Made by a program: the position numbers and the translations under genes. The notes under the pieces were generated by a model. That model was not told the DNA's origin and made no database searches. It saw only the letters and a list, made by a program, of their open reading frames with translations. From Chryseobacterium sp. JJR-5R (lineage in GTDB: Bacteria; Bacteroidota; Bacteroidia; Flavobacteriales; Weeksellaceae), in contig NZ_CP139137.1 of the NCBI RefSeq assembly GCF_034047335.1, forward strand, positions 2,790,001-2,854,000: a DNA stretch of 64,000 bases, written 5' to 3'. Shown here in pieces: positions 9,139 to 18,316 of this stretch (position 1 is its first letter; every line of letters begins with the position of its first letter).

Positions 9139-9760
9139 ACTGCGCACGCTTATCGTGGATGACCATCCTATTGTAACGGAAGGGCTTAAGAACCTTCTTA
9201 CGCATGAACCCAATATAGAAATTACAGAAGTATTTTATAACGGCCGTGATGTATTATCCTATATGAAAGACCACATTGCAGACTTGGTTCTGCTGGATAT
9301 TACCCTGCCGGATATCAATGGTATGGATTTGTGTAAAATGATTAAGCAACAATCTGTAGAGACTATTATCCTGGTCTTCAGCAACCATACGGAAAGAAGC
9401 ATCATTCTGCAGAGCATACGTAACGGTGCCAGCGGCTACCTGCTGAAAAACAGTACGCTTGCCGAATTGAGGGACTGCATTGCCGAAGCTTTAAAAGGAA
9501 ACATCTGCTACAGCCGTGAAGTGGCAGAAATCATAAGCCGCCCGTCTAAAAACGGGTCTGACCATATTCCGAAAATTACCAGGAGGGAACGCCAGATCCT
9601 TTCTTTGCTTTCGGAAGGAAAAACCAGCCAGGTAATCGGGCAGGAACTTTTCCTGAGCCCGCTTACGGTAGATACGCACCGCAGAAACCTGATACAGAAA
9701 TTCGGGGTGAAAAATGTGGCAGAACTGATGATGGCTGCCAGCCAGCATAAAATCTTATAG
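9131..9760 (+). CDS. NarL/LuxR family response regulator
   Basis: Partner of the upstream kinase. The ATG at 9131 (MNKLRTLIVDDHP) is chosen over 9089 because it starts right at the receiver fold and overlaps the kinase stop (ATGAATAA). The product is 209 residues: a receiver domain with acidic pair Asp10-Asp11 and phosphoacceptor Asp56 (LVLLDITLPD), then a LuxR-type helix-turn-helix near residues 145-205 (ITRRERQILSLLSEGKTSQ and LSPLTVDTHRRNLIQK). It binds DNA as a phosphorylated dimer by family analogy. Regulated genes cannot be told from the sequence. Followed by a very strong terminator. Confidence 0.93.
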   Translation: MNKLRTLIVDDHPIVTEGLKNLLTHEPNIEITEVFYNGRDVLSYMKDHIADLVLLDITLPDINGMDLCKMIKQQSVETIILVFSNHTERSIILQSIRNGASGYLLKNSTLAELRDCIAEALKGNICYSREVAEIISRPSKNGSDHIPKITRRERQILSLLSEGKTSQVIGQELFLSPLTVDTHRRNLIQKFGVKNVAELMMAASQHKIL

Positions 9761-9857
9761 GCTAAAACAATAATCAGTCTTAGCCGTATTCCTGATGAGA
9801 ATAAAAGAACAGACAGAAACGTCCATTCGTATTTTATCCAGCTAAAGCAGTCTCTTA

Positions 9858-9908
9858 ATAAAAATAAGAAGCATCAGGCCCGTCGGGCCTGATGCTTCTT
9901 ATTTTTAT
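9858..9908. terminator. Very long bidirectional terminator hairpin
   Basis: A perfect 24-bp stem with a 3-nt loop (core CAGGCCC-gtc-GGGCCTG), A-rich on the left and T-rich on the right. It separates the response regulator from the convergent secreted-protein operon. Confidence 0.9.
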
Positions 9909-9921
9909 TTGATATAACAAA

Positions 9922-10566
9922 TTAAGGCAGAACGGGTGCAGGTGCAGATCCGGTGCCGGAAGTATCGCCGTTCATATTGTAGGTTATCGGCGTGTTTACC
10001 GTAGTCAGCATATCTCTCCTATAGGCACTGATGCTCAGCCGCATTTCGGCATTTTGGTCAAATACACGTCCGTTGTTGGGTGTAAATTTAATTCTCCACG
10101 TTCCGTTTTCCACAAAAGACCTTGCAGAATACTGAGGGATATAATTACCGGTATCATCAGGGCGGGTAATATTGATATTGGAATCGTTATTGATTCCCCT
10201 GATGATGAATCCGCCGATGATCACATAGTATTTATCCGCCGGAATCCCGGTATCGAAATTGGTAATCCCGGCTGTACTGATGTTATTGATAAAGTATACC
10301 ACACTGTTGATTGCACTGTAGAAAGCCGTAGCAGGAACATACCGTTTGATGGTACTGTCACTGTTGTCCCTTACCAGGAAATAAGAATCTGAGGCATTGC
10401 CTGTATAGTTGCCCGGGTTTTCAAAATACAGGTCTCCGTTCAGTTTCATATTACCGTTGACTTCGAGGGTATGGGTTGGGGCATTGGTACCGATACCTAC
10501 CCCGTTGATCTGTGCATTTAAAAGAGCAGAACCGAAAATAACGGCTGCCGTTAAAATATTTTTCAT
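9922..10566 (-). CDS. Secreted GIGT-motif protein, third of three paralogues
   Basis: I start it at the ATG (10566) that begins a signal peptide (MKNILTAAVIFGSALLNAQ), 10 bp after the previous stop. The protein is 214 residues. Right after cleavage comes VGIGTNAPTHTLEVNGNMKL, the GIGTxxPxxxLxVxG signature found at the N-terminus of many Bacteroidota surface proteins and reminiscent of phage tail-fibre or trimeric adhesin stalk entry segments. The rest is beta-rich without known catalytic motif. It shares a layout with the two upstream proteins: SVVYFINNIS, then PADKYYVIIGG, then an Asn/Gly/Ser/Pro-rich C-terminus ending NMNGDTSGTGSAPAPVLP. No T9SS sorting domain. Function unknown; likely exported. 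Confidence 0.65.
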   Translation of the reverse strand: MKNILTAAVIFGSALLNAQINGVGIGTNAPTHTLEVNGNMKLNGDLYFENPGNYTGNASDSYFLVRDNSDSTIKRYVPATAFYSAINSVVYFINNISTAGITNFDTGIPADKYYVIIGGFIIRGINNDSNINITRPDDTGNYIPQYSARSFVENGTWRIKFTPNNGRVFDQNAEMRLSISAYRRDMLTTVNTPITYNMNGDTSGTGSAPAPVLP

Positions 10567-10576
10567 AGGTAAGTTT

Positions 10577-11215
10577 TTAAATTCCATTCGGTGCGGCTGC
10601 GGCGCTTCCTACATTCGATCCGTTAAAATCTACATTGATGGTGCCGAGATTCTTATAAAATCTTTTGGAATAAATAATAATGTCAAAATTATAAGTGTAC
10701 CGGTCTGCGGTGTTCTGTGTATCAAGGGTAGGATATGCAATATTCAGATGCCAGTCCGGTCCGGATTCGAAGACCCTTAATGTAAAATGCCCCCTGTTTG
10801 TATCTGAATCAGGATCAGCAAGCGGGGAATAAATCCCGTTGTTCCCTGAGCTGGGGATAGCTTCAAAATTGGCAACCGTAATAAAATATTTGTCTGTAGG
10901 GATATTCAGATTAAGATCCGTAAGGTCATCCCTGTAAATATTGGTAACGGAATACGGCTGAACCGTAAGCGGAGTGAACAGGTTTTCTACAGATAATACT
11001 TTACCGTTTACCACCGCAGACTGGGGATCTGTTCCCAGAATGGTAAAACCTGCGGCATTGTTTACATAATCTACCGGATCAATGGTTACAGACTGTTCTA
11101 CAGCAGTACTTCCTGAAACCTCCAGCTTTTCGACAGGTGAAGTTATACCGATACCAATTTGGGCACTAAACGGAAGTGAAAAAGATAAAGCGAGAAATAA
11201 AATACTTTTTTTCAT
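10577..11215 (-). CDS. Secreted GIGT-motif protein, second of three paralogues
   Basis: Start at 11215 (MKKSILFLALSFSLPFSAQ), only 7 bp after the upstream stop; the longest frame adds 17 residues overlapping the previous gene. The mature part opens with IGIGITSPVEKLEVSG, the family signature. The middle includes VTNIYRDDLTDLNLNIPTDKYFITVANFEAI, equivalent in position to the segments of its neighbours, and the C-terminus is NVDFNGSNVGSAAAAPNGI. It has 212 residues and no catalytic motif. The three proteins are diverged copies (tandem duplication is inferred from the shared layout), forming one transcription unit from the promoter at 11863-11893. Confidence 0.65.
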   Translation of the reverse strand: MKKSILFLALSFSLPFSAQIGIGITSPVEKLEVSGSTAVEQSVTIDPVDYVNNAAGFTILGTDPQSAVVNGKVLSVENLFTPLTVQPYSVTNIYRDDLTDLNLNIPTDKYFITVANFEAIPSSGNNGIYSPLADPDSDTNRGHFTLRVFESGPDWHLNIAYPTLDTQNTADRYTYNFDIIIYSKRFYKNLGTINVDFNGSNVGSAAAAPNGI

Positions 11216-11222
11216 GGTGTTT

Positions 11223-11828
11223 TTATTGAAGAATTGGAGAAGCATCAGATCCTGTTGAAGTGGCATTCAGGTTAAAAGGTCCGTGTTCAGGAAATATTTT
11301 CACATATGTCTTAGGGTAAACAGCACATACAATTGTCCATACACCGTCTGTATATGAGGAAAGCTGCGAATAATCTGCATAGATTGTCCATTCATTATTT
11401 ACCGCCTTAACCCCGTAGGAAGGAATTGCGATATTGGCTCCTACCACATCACGGTCAAAATAGGCAGAAAGCACCATTAAAGAATAATTATCTGAGTTTA
11501 TTTTGGTATTAAAACTTTCTACCCAGTCACCGTTAACATTGTTTAATGAATAGGTGACAATACTTGCAATCCCCGGAGAATTGGCCTGTCCCGGAGCTAT
11601 TCTTTTTACAGTATTATCAGCAACACTATGGCTGAGCAGCATGTAGCGGTCTTTTTCAGTTGTTGTAAGTGCCGGTAAAACTCCGGTAATGATCTTTTTT
11701 GATTGGTAAGTCCCCTTAACATCAAGCTTAACGCGCGGAGTAGCCGTATTAATACCTACATTCCCTACTTGAGCATATGAAAATGCAAAAAACAAGGAAG
11801 CGGCAAAAACAGATAATTTTGTTTTCAT
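11223..11828 (-). CDS. Secreted GIGT-motif protein, first of three paralogues
   Basis: Promoter-proximal gene of the three. 201 residues with signal peptide MKTKLSVFAASLFFAFSYAQ and the signature VGINTATPRVKLDVKG. A region with NSDNYSLMVLSAYFDRDVVGANIAIPSYG corresponds to the PADKYYVIIGG segment of the third paralogue, and the C-terminus is NLNATSTGSDASPILQ. The common C-terminal N-x-x-G-S pattern suggests a shared structural end. Function unknown; extracellular or surface location is inferred from the signal peptide. Confidence 0.65.
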   Translation of the reverse strand: MKTKLSVFAASLFFAFSYAQVGNVGINTATPRVKLDVKGTYQSKKIITGVLPALTTTEKDRYMLLSHSVADNTVKRIAPGQANSPGIASIVTYSLNNVNGDWVESFNTKINSDNYSLMVLSAYFDRDVVGANIAIPSYGVKAVNNEWTIYADYSQLSSYTDGVWTIVCAVYPKTYVKIFPEHGPFNLNATSTGSDASPILQ

Positions 11829-11862
11829 GATAAAGTTTTCTTGACTTTTATTTTTAACGCGG

Positions 11863-11893
11863 CAAATATATAATTTTTTTCTAAATATACAAA
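11863..11893 (-). promoter_or_regulatory. Bacteroidota promoter (TTTG-N19-TATATTTG)
   Basis: On the minus strand the sequence reads TTTG (11893-11890), 19 bp, then TATATTTG (11870-11863). Both elements and the spacing match the Bacteroidota sigma-ABfr consensus. The -7 box lies 34 bp before the ATG of the first of the three paralogues. Confidence 0.7.
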
Positions 11894-12243
11894 CAATTAG
11901 TTTTTAACACTTTACATATTTTATTTCACTATTATTTGACATTAACTCTACTTTTAATATTACCTTTTTATCTGTAATGTGCTTTCAGATCGGTGTTTAT
12001 TGGATTTAAGATGTAGTACTAAAATCAAATTCTGGATTTAAATAAGGAATTATCTATGAGGCGATATAGAATTAATTCTATATTTTATCGGTAAAAAGAT
12101 GATATTAACATATAAAAAAGAGATTTTCAACAATTTAAAAGGTAGAAAATAATACAGATATATCTAAACGGTGCCATAATGATTAATCATGGCACCGTTG
12201 GATTCTTCAGCTTATTATGGCTGTTATTGTAAGTATCTGCTAT
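11894..12243. other. AT-rich intergenic stretch
   Basis: About 350 AT-rich bases between the promoter of the three-gene operon and the end of the helicase gene. Apart from the hairpin at 12167-12199 nothing was recognised. Confidence 0.5.
12167..12199 (-). terminator. Probable terminator hairpin of the helicase gene
   Basis: A perfect 11-bp stem (AACGGTGCCAT with ATGGCACCGTT) 45 bp past the stop of the minus-strand helicase gene. The U-tract is weak, so termination efficiency is uncertain. Confidence 0.5.
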
Positions 12244-15200
12244 TTATTCCGGATACTTGTCAGCCTGCATCTCCTGCTCCTGCCTGATTTTCAAAAATGG
12301 CCCGTCCTGAAATACATTTCCGTTTTCTTTAGTGTATTCCAGCGTTTCAAGGATATACTTTTTTATCTCTTCTGTTACTCGTGAAAAGCCCAGAAGCCGT
12401 GCCACAGGAAGAACGGCATGGTCCGGCTGTATAGCTACGGAATCCGCAACCACCTTTGTAATGGCAAGGCTGATCTCTTCCGGTGCTATCAAGGCTATTT
12501 TCTTTGAATTGGAAGGAAGCATACGTCTGTCCCTGATGGTCAGCAGTCCTTTTTGCGGATACCATAAAAAGTCGCCTCTCCTGGTTATAAGGCCATTGGT
12601 AACGGCATAATCTGCCGCATTGGTAATGGCCATACGGACCCTACTGCCTATTTTTGAAATACCATTGGCATCAGCAATCCTTCTGGCCATTTCATCAAAA
12701 TGCACAGGGCTTTCCGCCATTACCACCTCATGAATCCAGGTACCAAGCCTTCCCACAGGGTACATATGCAGTTCCTGCCCGGCAACTTCCGGTGGCAAAA
12801 CAGCCATTTCATATAAAGGATATACCGCTGTAATCTCCTCCAGAGGCTCTTCACGGATGATGTTTTTAAGTTCTTCCATGGCCTCTTCCTCAACGGCATA
12901 ATTATGATCCGCCTGCGCTTTCGCTTTTTCCACAGCCTCCGTGATCAGCCTCAGCTCACCGGCCGGATCCCGGAACCAGTCCAGGCTCCAGATATGCATC
13001 AGGTTCCACCCCATTCCTTCCAGTACCGCATTTCGCAGCCTGTCCCTGTCCCGGGCCGACTGGGCAGCCTGGTAGGATGTGCCGTCACAGCTGATGCCCA
13101 GCAGGTATCTTCCCGGATGGTCAGGGTCTGCAATGGCCAGATCAATATAAAAACCGGCAGACCCTACTTTTTCGCGTACAGTATACCCTGCATCCCTGAG
13201 CGCATCTGCAATAATCCCTTCAAACGGCTTCGGCTGATAAGGCAGCTCGTCCCTGTCGCTTTCAAACTTCCCATGCTGCGCGAAATACAGGAAACTTTTC
13301 AATGCCCTGATCCCGAATCTGGCATTAGGACCAATCGACATATCGGCTGCCGTAATGTTGGTAAATACTTCACAGCGGCTTTTCGCTCTGGTGATCAATA
13401 CGTTCAGCCTCCGTTCTCCTCCTTCATTATTAAGCGGTCCGAAGCTCATCGGTACTTTTCCGTCTTCGGTCCTGCCGTAGCCTATGCTGATAAATATGAC
13501 ATCCCTTTCATCTCCCTGTACATTTTCAAGGTTTTTAACAAAAAACGGTTCATCGGCATGTGCCCTGAAATAATTTTCAACCTCCGGGTTTTTTCGCCGC
13601 CTTAATTCAACGGCATTCTGTATTGCCTGCATCTGCGCCGTACTGAAGGCTACAACTCCTAGGCTTAGCTTAGGGTTTTTAACGGCATGCGCTATAACGG
13701 CGTCCGCCACTTTTTCAGCTTCGCCGGGATTGGTCCTTGTTTTTCCTTTATCGTAAAATGTATCCGGCAAATGGTTAAAAGCCAGCCCCATCCTGTGTTT
13801 AGATCCGGGGCTTGGAAATATAACCAGCCTGTTTTCATAAAATTCCTGGTTGGAAAGGCTGATCAGGGATTCATGCCTGCTGCGGTAATGCCAGCGCAGC
13901 ATCCGTTGCGGCGCTCCCTGTGCATCACACATTCCCAGGATGCTCTGCATATCGGCAGTTACGTTTTCCTCATCTTCGGTATCGGTATTCAGCTTATCAA
14001 AAAAGCTGGTGGGAGGCATCTGCTTGGTATCACCTACCACTACGATCTGTTTTCCTCTCAATATGGCACCCAGCGCATCAACCGGCCTTACCTGGCTCGC
14101 CTCATCAAAGATTACCAGATCGAAATCTATACTTTCCGGCGGCAGAAAGCCGGCAATAGACATCGGGCTCATCATGATTACCGGCTTTATGGCCTGAATG
14201 GCCATCCCGGCTTCCTGAATAAGTTTACGGATCGGCATATGCCTGGCTTTCCTGTTGAATTCGCTCTTCAGGATATTGATCTGGCCTCCGCCTTCGTGTT
14301 TCGGCACGCCTTCCCAGTGTTTCAATGCTACTTTGGCCCTGTTGTAATACTGTTTCAGAACATCAATCTTCCTGAATCTCGCAATGGTTTCTTCATGGGT
14401 AGAGCGTTCAAATTTCCTCAGTTCAGGGCTGTTCAGCATAGCCTGTTCAAGAAGGGAGTCATACCAGGTTTTCTGCAGGGCCGTCTTTAAATGTACGGCA
14501 GCGTCCGGCCAGTCCTCAACAGTATTTATGAGAAATCCGGCTCCCTGTTTTGTTACGTCTTCTTTTAAAGCATTCCATAAAACCGTTTTATGGATTTCAG
14601 GCAGCTGCTGCATCCATTGGTTCAGTACCGAAACCTGTGCGGACAGTTTGAAATTCTCAATGCCGTTTCCGTTAAAGTCCAGATGTTTGAACAAACCGTC
14701 AAAGGATTTTTTCTGTTCATGAATCAGGCTTCCCAAACGTTCTGTATAAGAAGTAACAGTATTGGTATCCCCGTTCTTTTCAATAAATTCCAAGACATCC
14801 TGCCGCACCTTTCCCTGTCGTATATGGGTATGCAGGCTGTTTAAATAATCTACTGCTTTCTGCAGGGCCTCCCAATCAGATTTTTGTTTCTGCCACCGTA
14901 TCCCGAACAGCTTACCCGCCAGGGCATCACCGGAATCCAGGACAGAAGCTAACCTTTTCCCTTCCATTAAAGCATTCACCAGGTCCAGCTTCTTCTGCGT
15001 ATCATCAGGCACTGTTGTATTGAGCAGTGCTGCCAGCTTCTTAACACTTCGCTTATAATCCCCGATGATGAATTTATACCATTTGTTGCCGTGGGCCATG
15101 ATATGCTGCCTGATCTCCAGTACGTCCTGGTTCCAGGCTTCAGGGATAAAGACTGCATCATATTTACGGTGAAGCTCATTCAGCCTGCTGCCGGTTTGCA

Positions 15201-16926
15201 GGATATCGGCAATATCTTTCTGATGGCTCAGCCATGCAGCATCAGTAACCGCTATGGAAGCGGTACCGGGATTTTTTGACGCCCATTCCGCCGTGGCCAT
15301 CAGCTTTTTGGTTTCCGCAAGATCTGTGGGTGGCTGGAATCCCATCAGCTCAGCAAGGGCTTTCGAGGTATCGGACAGGTTTTCGGTCAGATTGATGGAA
15401 TCCACCAGAAGTTCTTTAGCCCGTTCTTCATCTTTAGGCAGGAAAATGGTTAAATTACTTCCGTAAAAAACCAGTTTTTCGGGCTGTCCGATTTTGCCGA
15501 GCCTTGCTTCGATCTGTCCGGCAATCAGTTCAAGATCCTGAACCTGCCTTGAGTCAAGGGAAGGTAAATCATCAATGCTGATTTTAGGGAATTTATACCC
15601 TTCGTTTTCATTGCTGATCTTTAACAGGCTGCCCATTACTTCATGGGCCGAAAGCCCGCTTTTCCCGACAGGGCGGTTAACTTCATTAACGTATGCATTC
15701 AGCTCCTGAATAAGCGGCTCCAGCAGTCGCACTTCTTCCTCAAGATGGGCAACCGTAGGTTTACCGAGCTCCAGAACACGCTTAAGCTCCGAATGCAGTT
15801 CGCGTTTGTTGGCCTTGTGACTATGGAGTTCGAGGCAGGCTTCCCCTAAGTTAATACTGTCTAGCCTCCTTTTTACCACTTCAAGCGCCGCCATTTTCTC
15901 TGCAACAAACAGTACTTTCTTGCCGTTGCCTACGGCATTGGCAATCAGGTTGGTAATGGTCTGGGATTTCCCGGTTCCCGGCGGCCCCTGGATGACCATA
16001 TTCCGGCCTTCATGAACGGCCAGCATGGCAATTACCTGTGAACTGTCGGCATCCACAACCTGTAACAGCCGATCTGCACCGGTTTCTTCATCCAGGTTGT
16101 GCTCTTCTCCGAAAGTAGGCTGCGGTTCATTGAATCCGCTGCCGAATAAAGACTGAAGGATCGGATGGTCGAAAGGCTTTCTGCTGTCCGGCCACCCGGT
16201 GCTGTCAAGGTCATGATAGATCATAAATTTACCGAAGGAAAAGAACCCAAGCTCGATGGCATCATGATCCACTTTCCAGTTTTCAAGATGGCTGACATGC
16301 TGCTGAATTTCATTGAAATAAGTGGTCAGGTCCAGATCCTCTTCTTCCGGAAGATCAGGAACGGTAACATTAAAATCTGCCATCATCTTCGCCTGAAGCG
16401 ATAAGTTCGCTCCTATTTCCCCGCCTGTGTAGCGCAGCCTGAACCTTTCGCCGGCACTGGAACGCTCCAAAGCGACGGGAACCAGTACCAGAGGAGCCTG
16501 TCTAACTTCTTCGGTATTGCCTTTTTCAAACCAGTTGAGCATGCCCAGCGACAGGAACAAAGTGTTTACACCCTGTTCTTCAACGCTTGTCCTTGCCGCA
16601 TAATAGGTATTGAGGATTTTAGTCTGAAGCTTCTGTTCAGATTCATTGGTCTGCAAGCGGGTATCATTATAGGCATCCTGCAGTTCGGTATCTGAAAGCG
16701 GCGGGAGTTCAAAGAGTTCTTCACTTTCTTCTTTCCCTGCCCTACCCAGAAAGGTCATGGTTTTATTTTGTTTTACCAGAATCTGATAGACGGAACGTGA
16801 CTGTTCCTGTACCATATGCAGCCCGCGGGCTTTCGGAACTTTATAATTTAACAAAGTATTGCGCATCCCAAGATCCAGCAGCTCTTTTCTTGCAGCTTCC
16901 AGCCTGGGAAGTATAAGGTCATTCAT
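12244..16926 (-). CDS. DUF4011-helicase-Vsr-like-DUF3320 protein (Hhe-like)
   Basis: A single 1560-residue multidomain protein. In order: an N-terminal DUF4011 region (about 1-200, RKELLDLGMRNTLLNYKVP), a superfamily 1 (AAA_11/AAA_12) helicase with Walker A GPPGTGKS near 313-320, Walker B DLVIFDEASQ near 935-944, and helicase end motifs (QGDERDVIFISIGYGRT; LNVLITRAKSRCEV), a Vsr-like/MTES_1575 endonuclease segment near 1270-1320 (GISCDGTSYQAAQSARDRDR then GWNLMHIWSLDW), and a DUF3320 region near 1410-1480 (VVMAESPVHFDEMARRIADA). This order matches the DUF4011-helicase-Vsr-DUF3320 architecture reported among predicted anti-phage genes (hhe). It stands alone, without methylase or other defence partner here. 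An anti-phage role is inference; the nuclease residues need alignment. Confidence 0.8.
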   Translation of the reverse strand: MNDLILPRLEAARKELLDLGMRNTLLNYKVPKARGLHMVQEQSRSVYQILVKQNKTMTFLGRAGKEESEELFELPPLSDTELQDAYNDTRLQTNESEQKLQTKILNTYYAARTSVEEQGVNTLFLSLGMLNWFEKGNTEEVRQAPLVLVPVALERSSAGERFRLRYTGGEIGANLSLQAKMMADFNVTVPDLPEEEDLDLTTYFNEIQQHVSHLENWKVDHDAIELGFFSFGKFMIYHDLDSTGWPDSRKPFDHPILQSLFGSGFNEPQPTFGEEHNLDEETGADRLLQVVDADSSQVIAMLAVHEGRNMVIQGPPGTGKSQTITNLIANAVGNGKKVLFVAEKMAALEVVKRRLDSINLGEACLELHSHKANKRELHSELKRVLELGKPTVAHLEEEVRLLEPLIQELNAYVNEVNRPVGKSGLSAHEVMGSLLKISNENEGYKFPKISIDDLPSLDSRQVQDLELIAGQIEARLGKIGQPEKLVFYGSNLTIFLPKDEERAKELLVDSINLTENLSDTSKALAELMGFQPPTDLAETKKLMATAEWASKNPGTASIAVTDAAWLSHQKDIADILQTGSRLNELHRKYDAVFIPEAWNQDVLEIRQHIMAHGNKWYKFIIGDYKRSVKKLAALLNTTVPDDTQKKLDLVNALMEGKRLASVLDSGDALAGKLFGIRWQKQKSDWEALQKAVDYLNSLHTHIRQGKVRQDVLEFIEKNGDTNTVTSYTERLGSLIHEQKKSFDGLFKHLDFNGNGIENFKLSAQVSVLNQWMQQLPEIHKTVLWNALKEDVTKQGAGFLINTVEDWPDAAVHLKTALQKTWYDSLLEQAMLNSPELRKFERSTHEETIARFRKIDVLKQYYNRAKVALKHWEGVPKHEGGGQINILKSEFNRKARHMPIRKLIQEAGMAIQAIKPVIMMSPMSIAGFLPPESIDFDLVIFDEASQVRPVDALGAILRGKQIVVVGDTKQMPPTSFFDKLNTDTEDEENVTADMQSILGMCDAQGAPQRMLRWHYRSRHESLISLSNQEFYENRLVIFPSPGSKHRMGLAFNHLPDTFYDKGKTRTNPGEAEKVADAVIAHAVKNPKLSLGVVAFSTAQMQAIQNAVELRRRKNPEVENYFRAHADEPFFVKNLENVQGDERDVIFISIGYGRTEDGKVPMSFGPLNNEGGERRLNVLITRAKSRCEVFTNITAADMSIGPNARFGIRALKSFLYFAQHGKFESDRDELPYQPKPFEGIIADALRDAGYTVREKVGSAGFYIDLAIADPDHPGRYLLGISCDGTSYQAAQSARDRDRLRNAVLEGMGWNLMHIWSLDWFRDPAGELRLITEAVEKAKAQADHNYAVEEEAMEELKNIIREEPLEEITAVYPLYEMAVLPPEVAGQELHMYPVGRLGTWIHEVVMAESPVHFDEMARRIADANGISKIGSRVRMAITNAADYAVTNGLITRRGDFLWYPQKGLLTIRDRRMLPSNSKKIALIAPEEISLAITKVVADSVAIQPDHAVLPVARLLGFSRVTEEIKKYILETLEYTKENGNVFQDGPFLKIRQEQEMQADKYPE

Positions 16927-17121
16927 AGTTTGTGATTATCGGACTCCTAATGTAGAAAAAAAATGGTAAACCCTGAAACGGATGGCATAAATATACTTAT
17001 GGAATTTATGATATAAAGATTAAATTGTTTCATAAACAACCAATTGATACAGGAGGATATACATGTTTTTCGGATTCTTTTTAGTACTTTTAAGTAACAT
17101 TAATGTTAGTTATACTCGTAC

Positions 17122-18258
17122 ATGAACCCTTCTGAAAAAATTTACCTTGACAACAATGCAACGACCCGTCCGGACGACCGGGTTCTTCAGGCCATGCTCC
17201 CTTTTTTTACGGAATATTATGAAAATGCCGGAAGCAGCCACCTGGCCGGACTTACCGTTAATGAACATGTGGACAATGCAATCTGGCAGGTCTCGGACCT
17301 GATCGGGTGCAGGCCTGAAGAGCTCATCTTTACTTCGGGCGCTACTGAAGCCATCAACCTGGCTGTACGGGGAATTTCAAACGGGACAAGAAATCATTTT
17401 GTAACAGTAAGTACAGAACATAAAGCCGTACTGGATACGGTAGAAAGTTACACGGAAAACGGAAATTACACCCATACGTTTCTTCAGGTGGGAAAAGACG
17501 GGCGGATTGACCTGGATGACCTGGACGCTGCCTTGTCTGAAAATACCCTGATGGTGAATATAATGCTGGTTAACAACGAGACCGGCGTAATTCAGGACAT
17601 CAGGAAAATCAGTGAAACAGTTCATGCCAAAGGCGCATTCCTTCTCTGCGATACTACACAGGCGGTGGGTAAAATACCGGTTGATGTCCATGATCTTGGA
17701 ATTGACCTGATGCCTTTTTCTGCGCATAAATTTTACGGCCCTAAAGGAACAGGAGCCCTGTACGTTTCCAAAAAATTAAAATCCCGTCTCCAGCCGCAGA
17801 TTACAGGCGGCGGACAGCAGAATAACCGGAGAAGCGGTACCCTGAATGTTCCGGGCATCATCGGTTTCGGGAAAGCCTGCGAGATTGCCAGGCATGATAT
17901 GCAGCAGGATTACCTTCAGATAAAAAACCTTCGCGATCATCTGGAAAATGAACTGTTAAAAATTGAAGGTACTTTCGTTAACGGTTTATCAGAACACAGA
18001 ATACATACGACTGCCAATATCTGTTTCCCGGGTGTGCTTTCAGAACAGCTGATCCTCTCCCTGCAGAACATTTCGGTTTCCAGCGGATCTGCCTGTTCCT
18101 CGGTTACCGCAAAACCGTCTCATGTGTTAAAGGCAATGGGATTATCTGACGAAGAGGCCCTGAGTTCCATCCGTTTCAGCCTGGGCAGGTTTAATACCAT
18201 GGAACAGATTGATTATACGGTAAGCAGGATGCAGAAATTAATACAGCAGCTCCGGTAA
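17122..18258 (+). CDS. Cysteine desulfurase (NifS/IscS family)
   Basis: A 378-residue PLP enzyme that takes sulfur from L-cysteine to form an enzyme persulfide and alanine. The PLP lysine is Lys203 in SAHKFYGPKGTGALY, and the catalytic cysteine is Cys325 in SSGSACSS. The N-terminal IYLDNNATTRPD is diagnostic. There is no iscU or suf gene nearby. It is convergent with the molybdenum hydroxylase operon (58 bp between stops), and its neighbourhood with xdhC and Moco genes suggests it may supply the terminal sulfido ligand of the Mo cofactor, as NifS4 does with XdhC in Rhodobacter; that is inference. It could also serve general Fe-S or tRNA thiolation. Confidence 0.88.
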   Translation: MNPSEKIYLDNNATTRPDDRVLQAMLPFFTEYYENAGSSHLAGLTVNEHVDNAIWQVSDLIGCRPEELIFTSGATEAINLAVRGISNGTRNHFVTVSTEHKAVLDTVESYTENGNYTHTFLQVGKDGRIDLDDLDAALSENTLMVNIMLVNNETGVIQDIRKISETVHAKGAFLLCDTTQAVGKIPVDVHDLGIDLMPFSAHKFYGPKGTGALYVSKKLKSRLQPQITGGGQQNNRRSGTLNVPGIIGFGKACEIARHDMQQDYLQIKNLRDHLENELLKIEGTFVNGLSEHRIHTTANICFPGVLSEQLILSLQNISVSSGSACSSVTAKPSHVLKAMGLSDEEALSSIRFSLGRFNTMEQIDYTVSRMQKLIQQLR

Positions 18259-18316
18259 ACCCCGAAACTGCTGTATAGTGAATATTGTTGCATATAAAAA
18301 GCGTAATTATACGACT

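Noticed and set aside
12904..13605. Plus-strand ORFs inside the helicase gene, up to 267 codons
   Set aside because: They lie opposite a conserved helicase with clear motifs; they show no domains and are antisense shadows.
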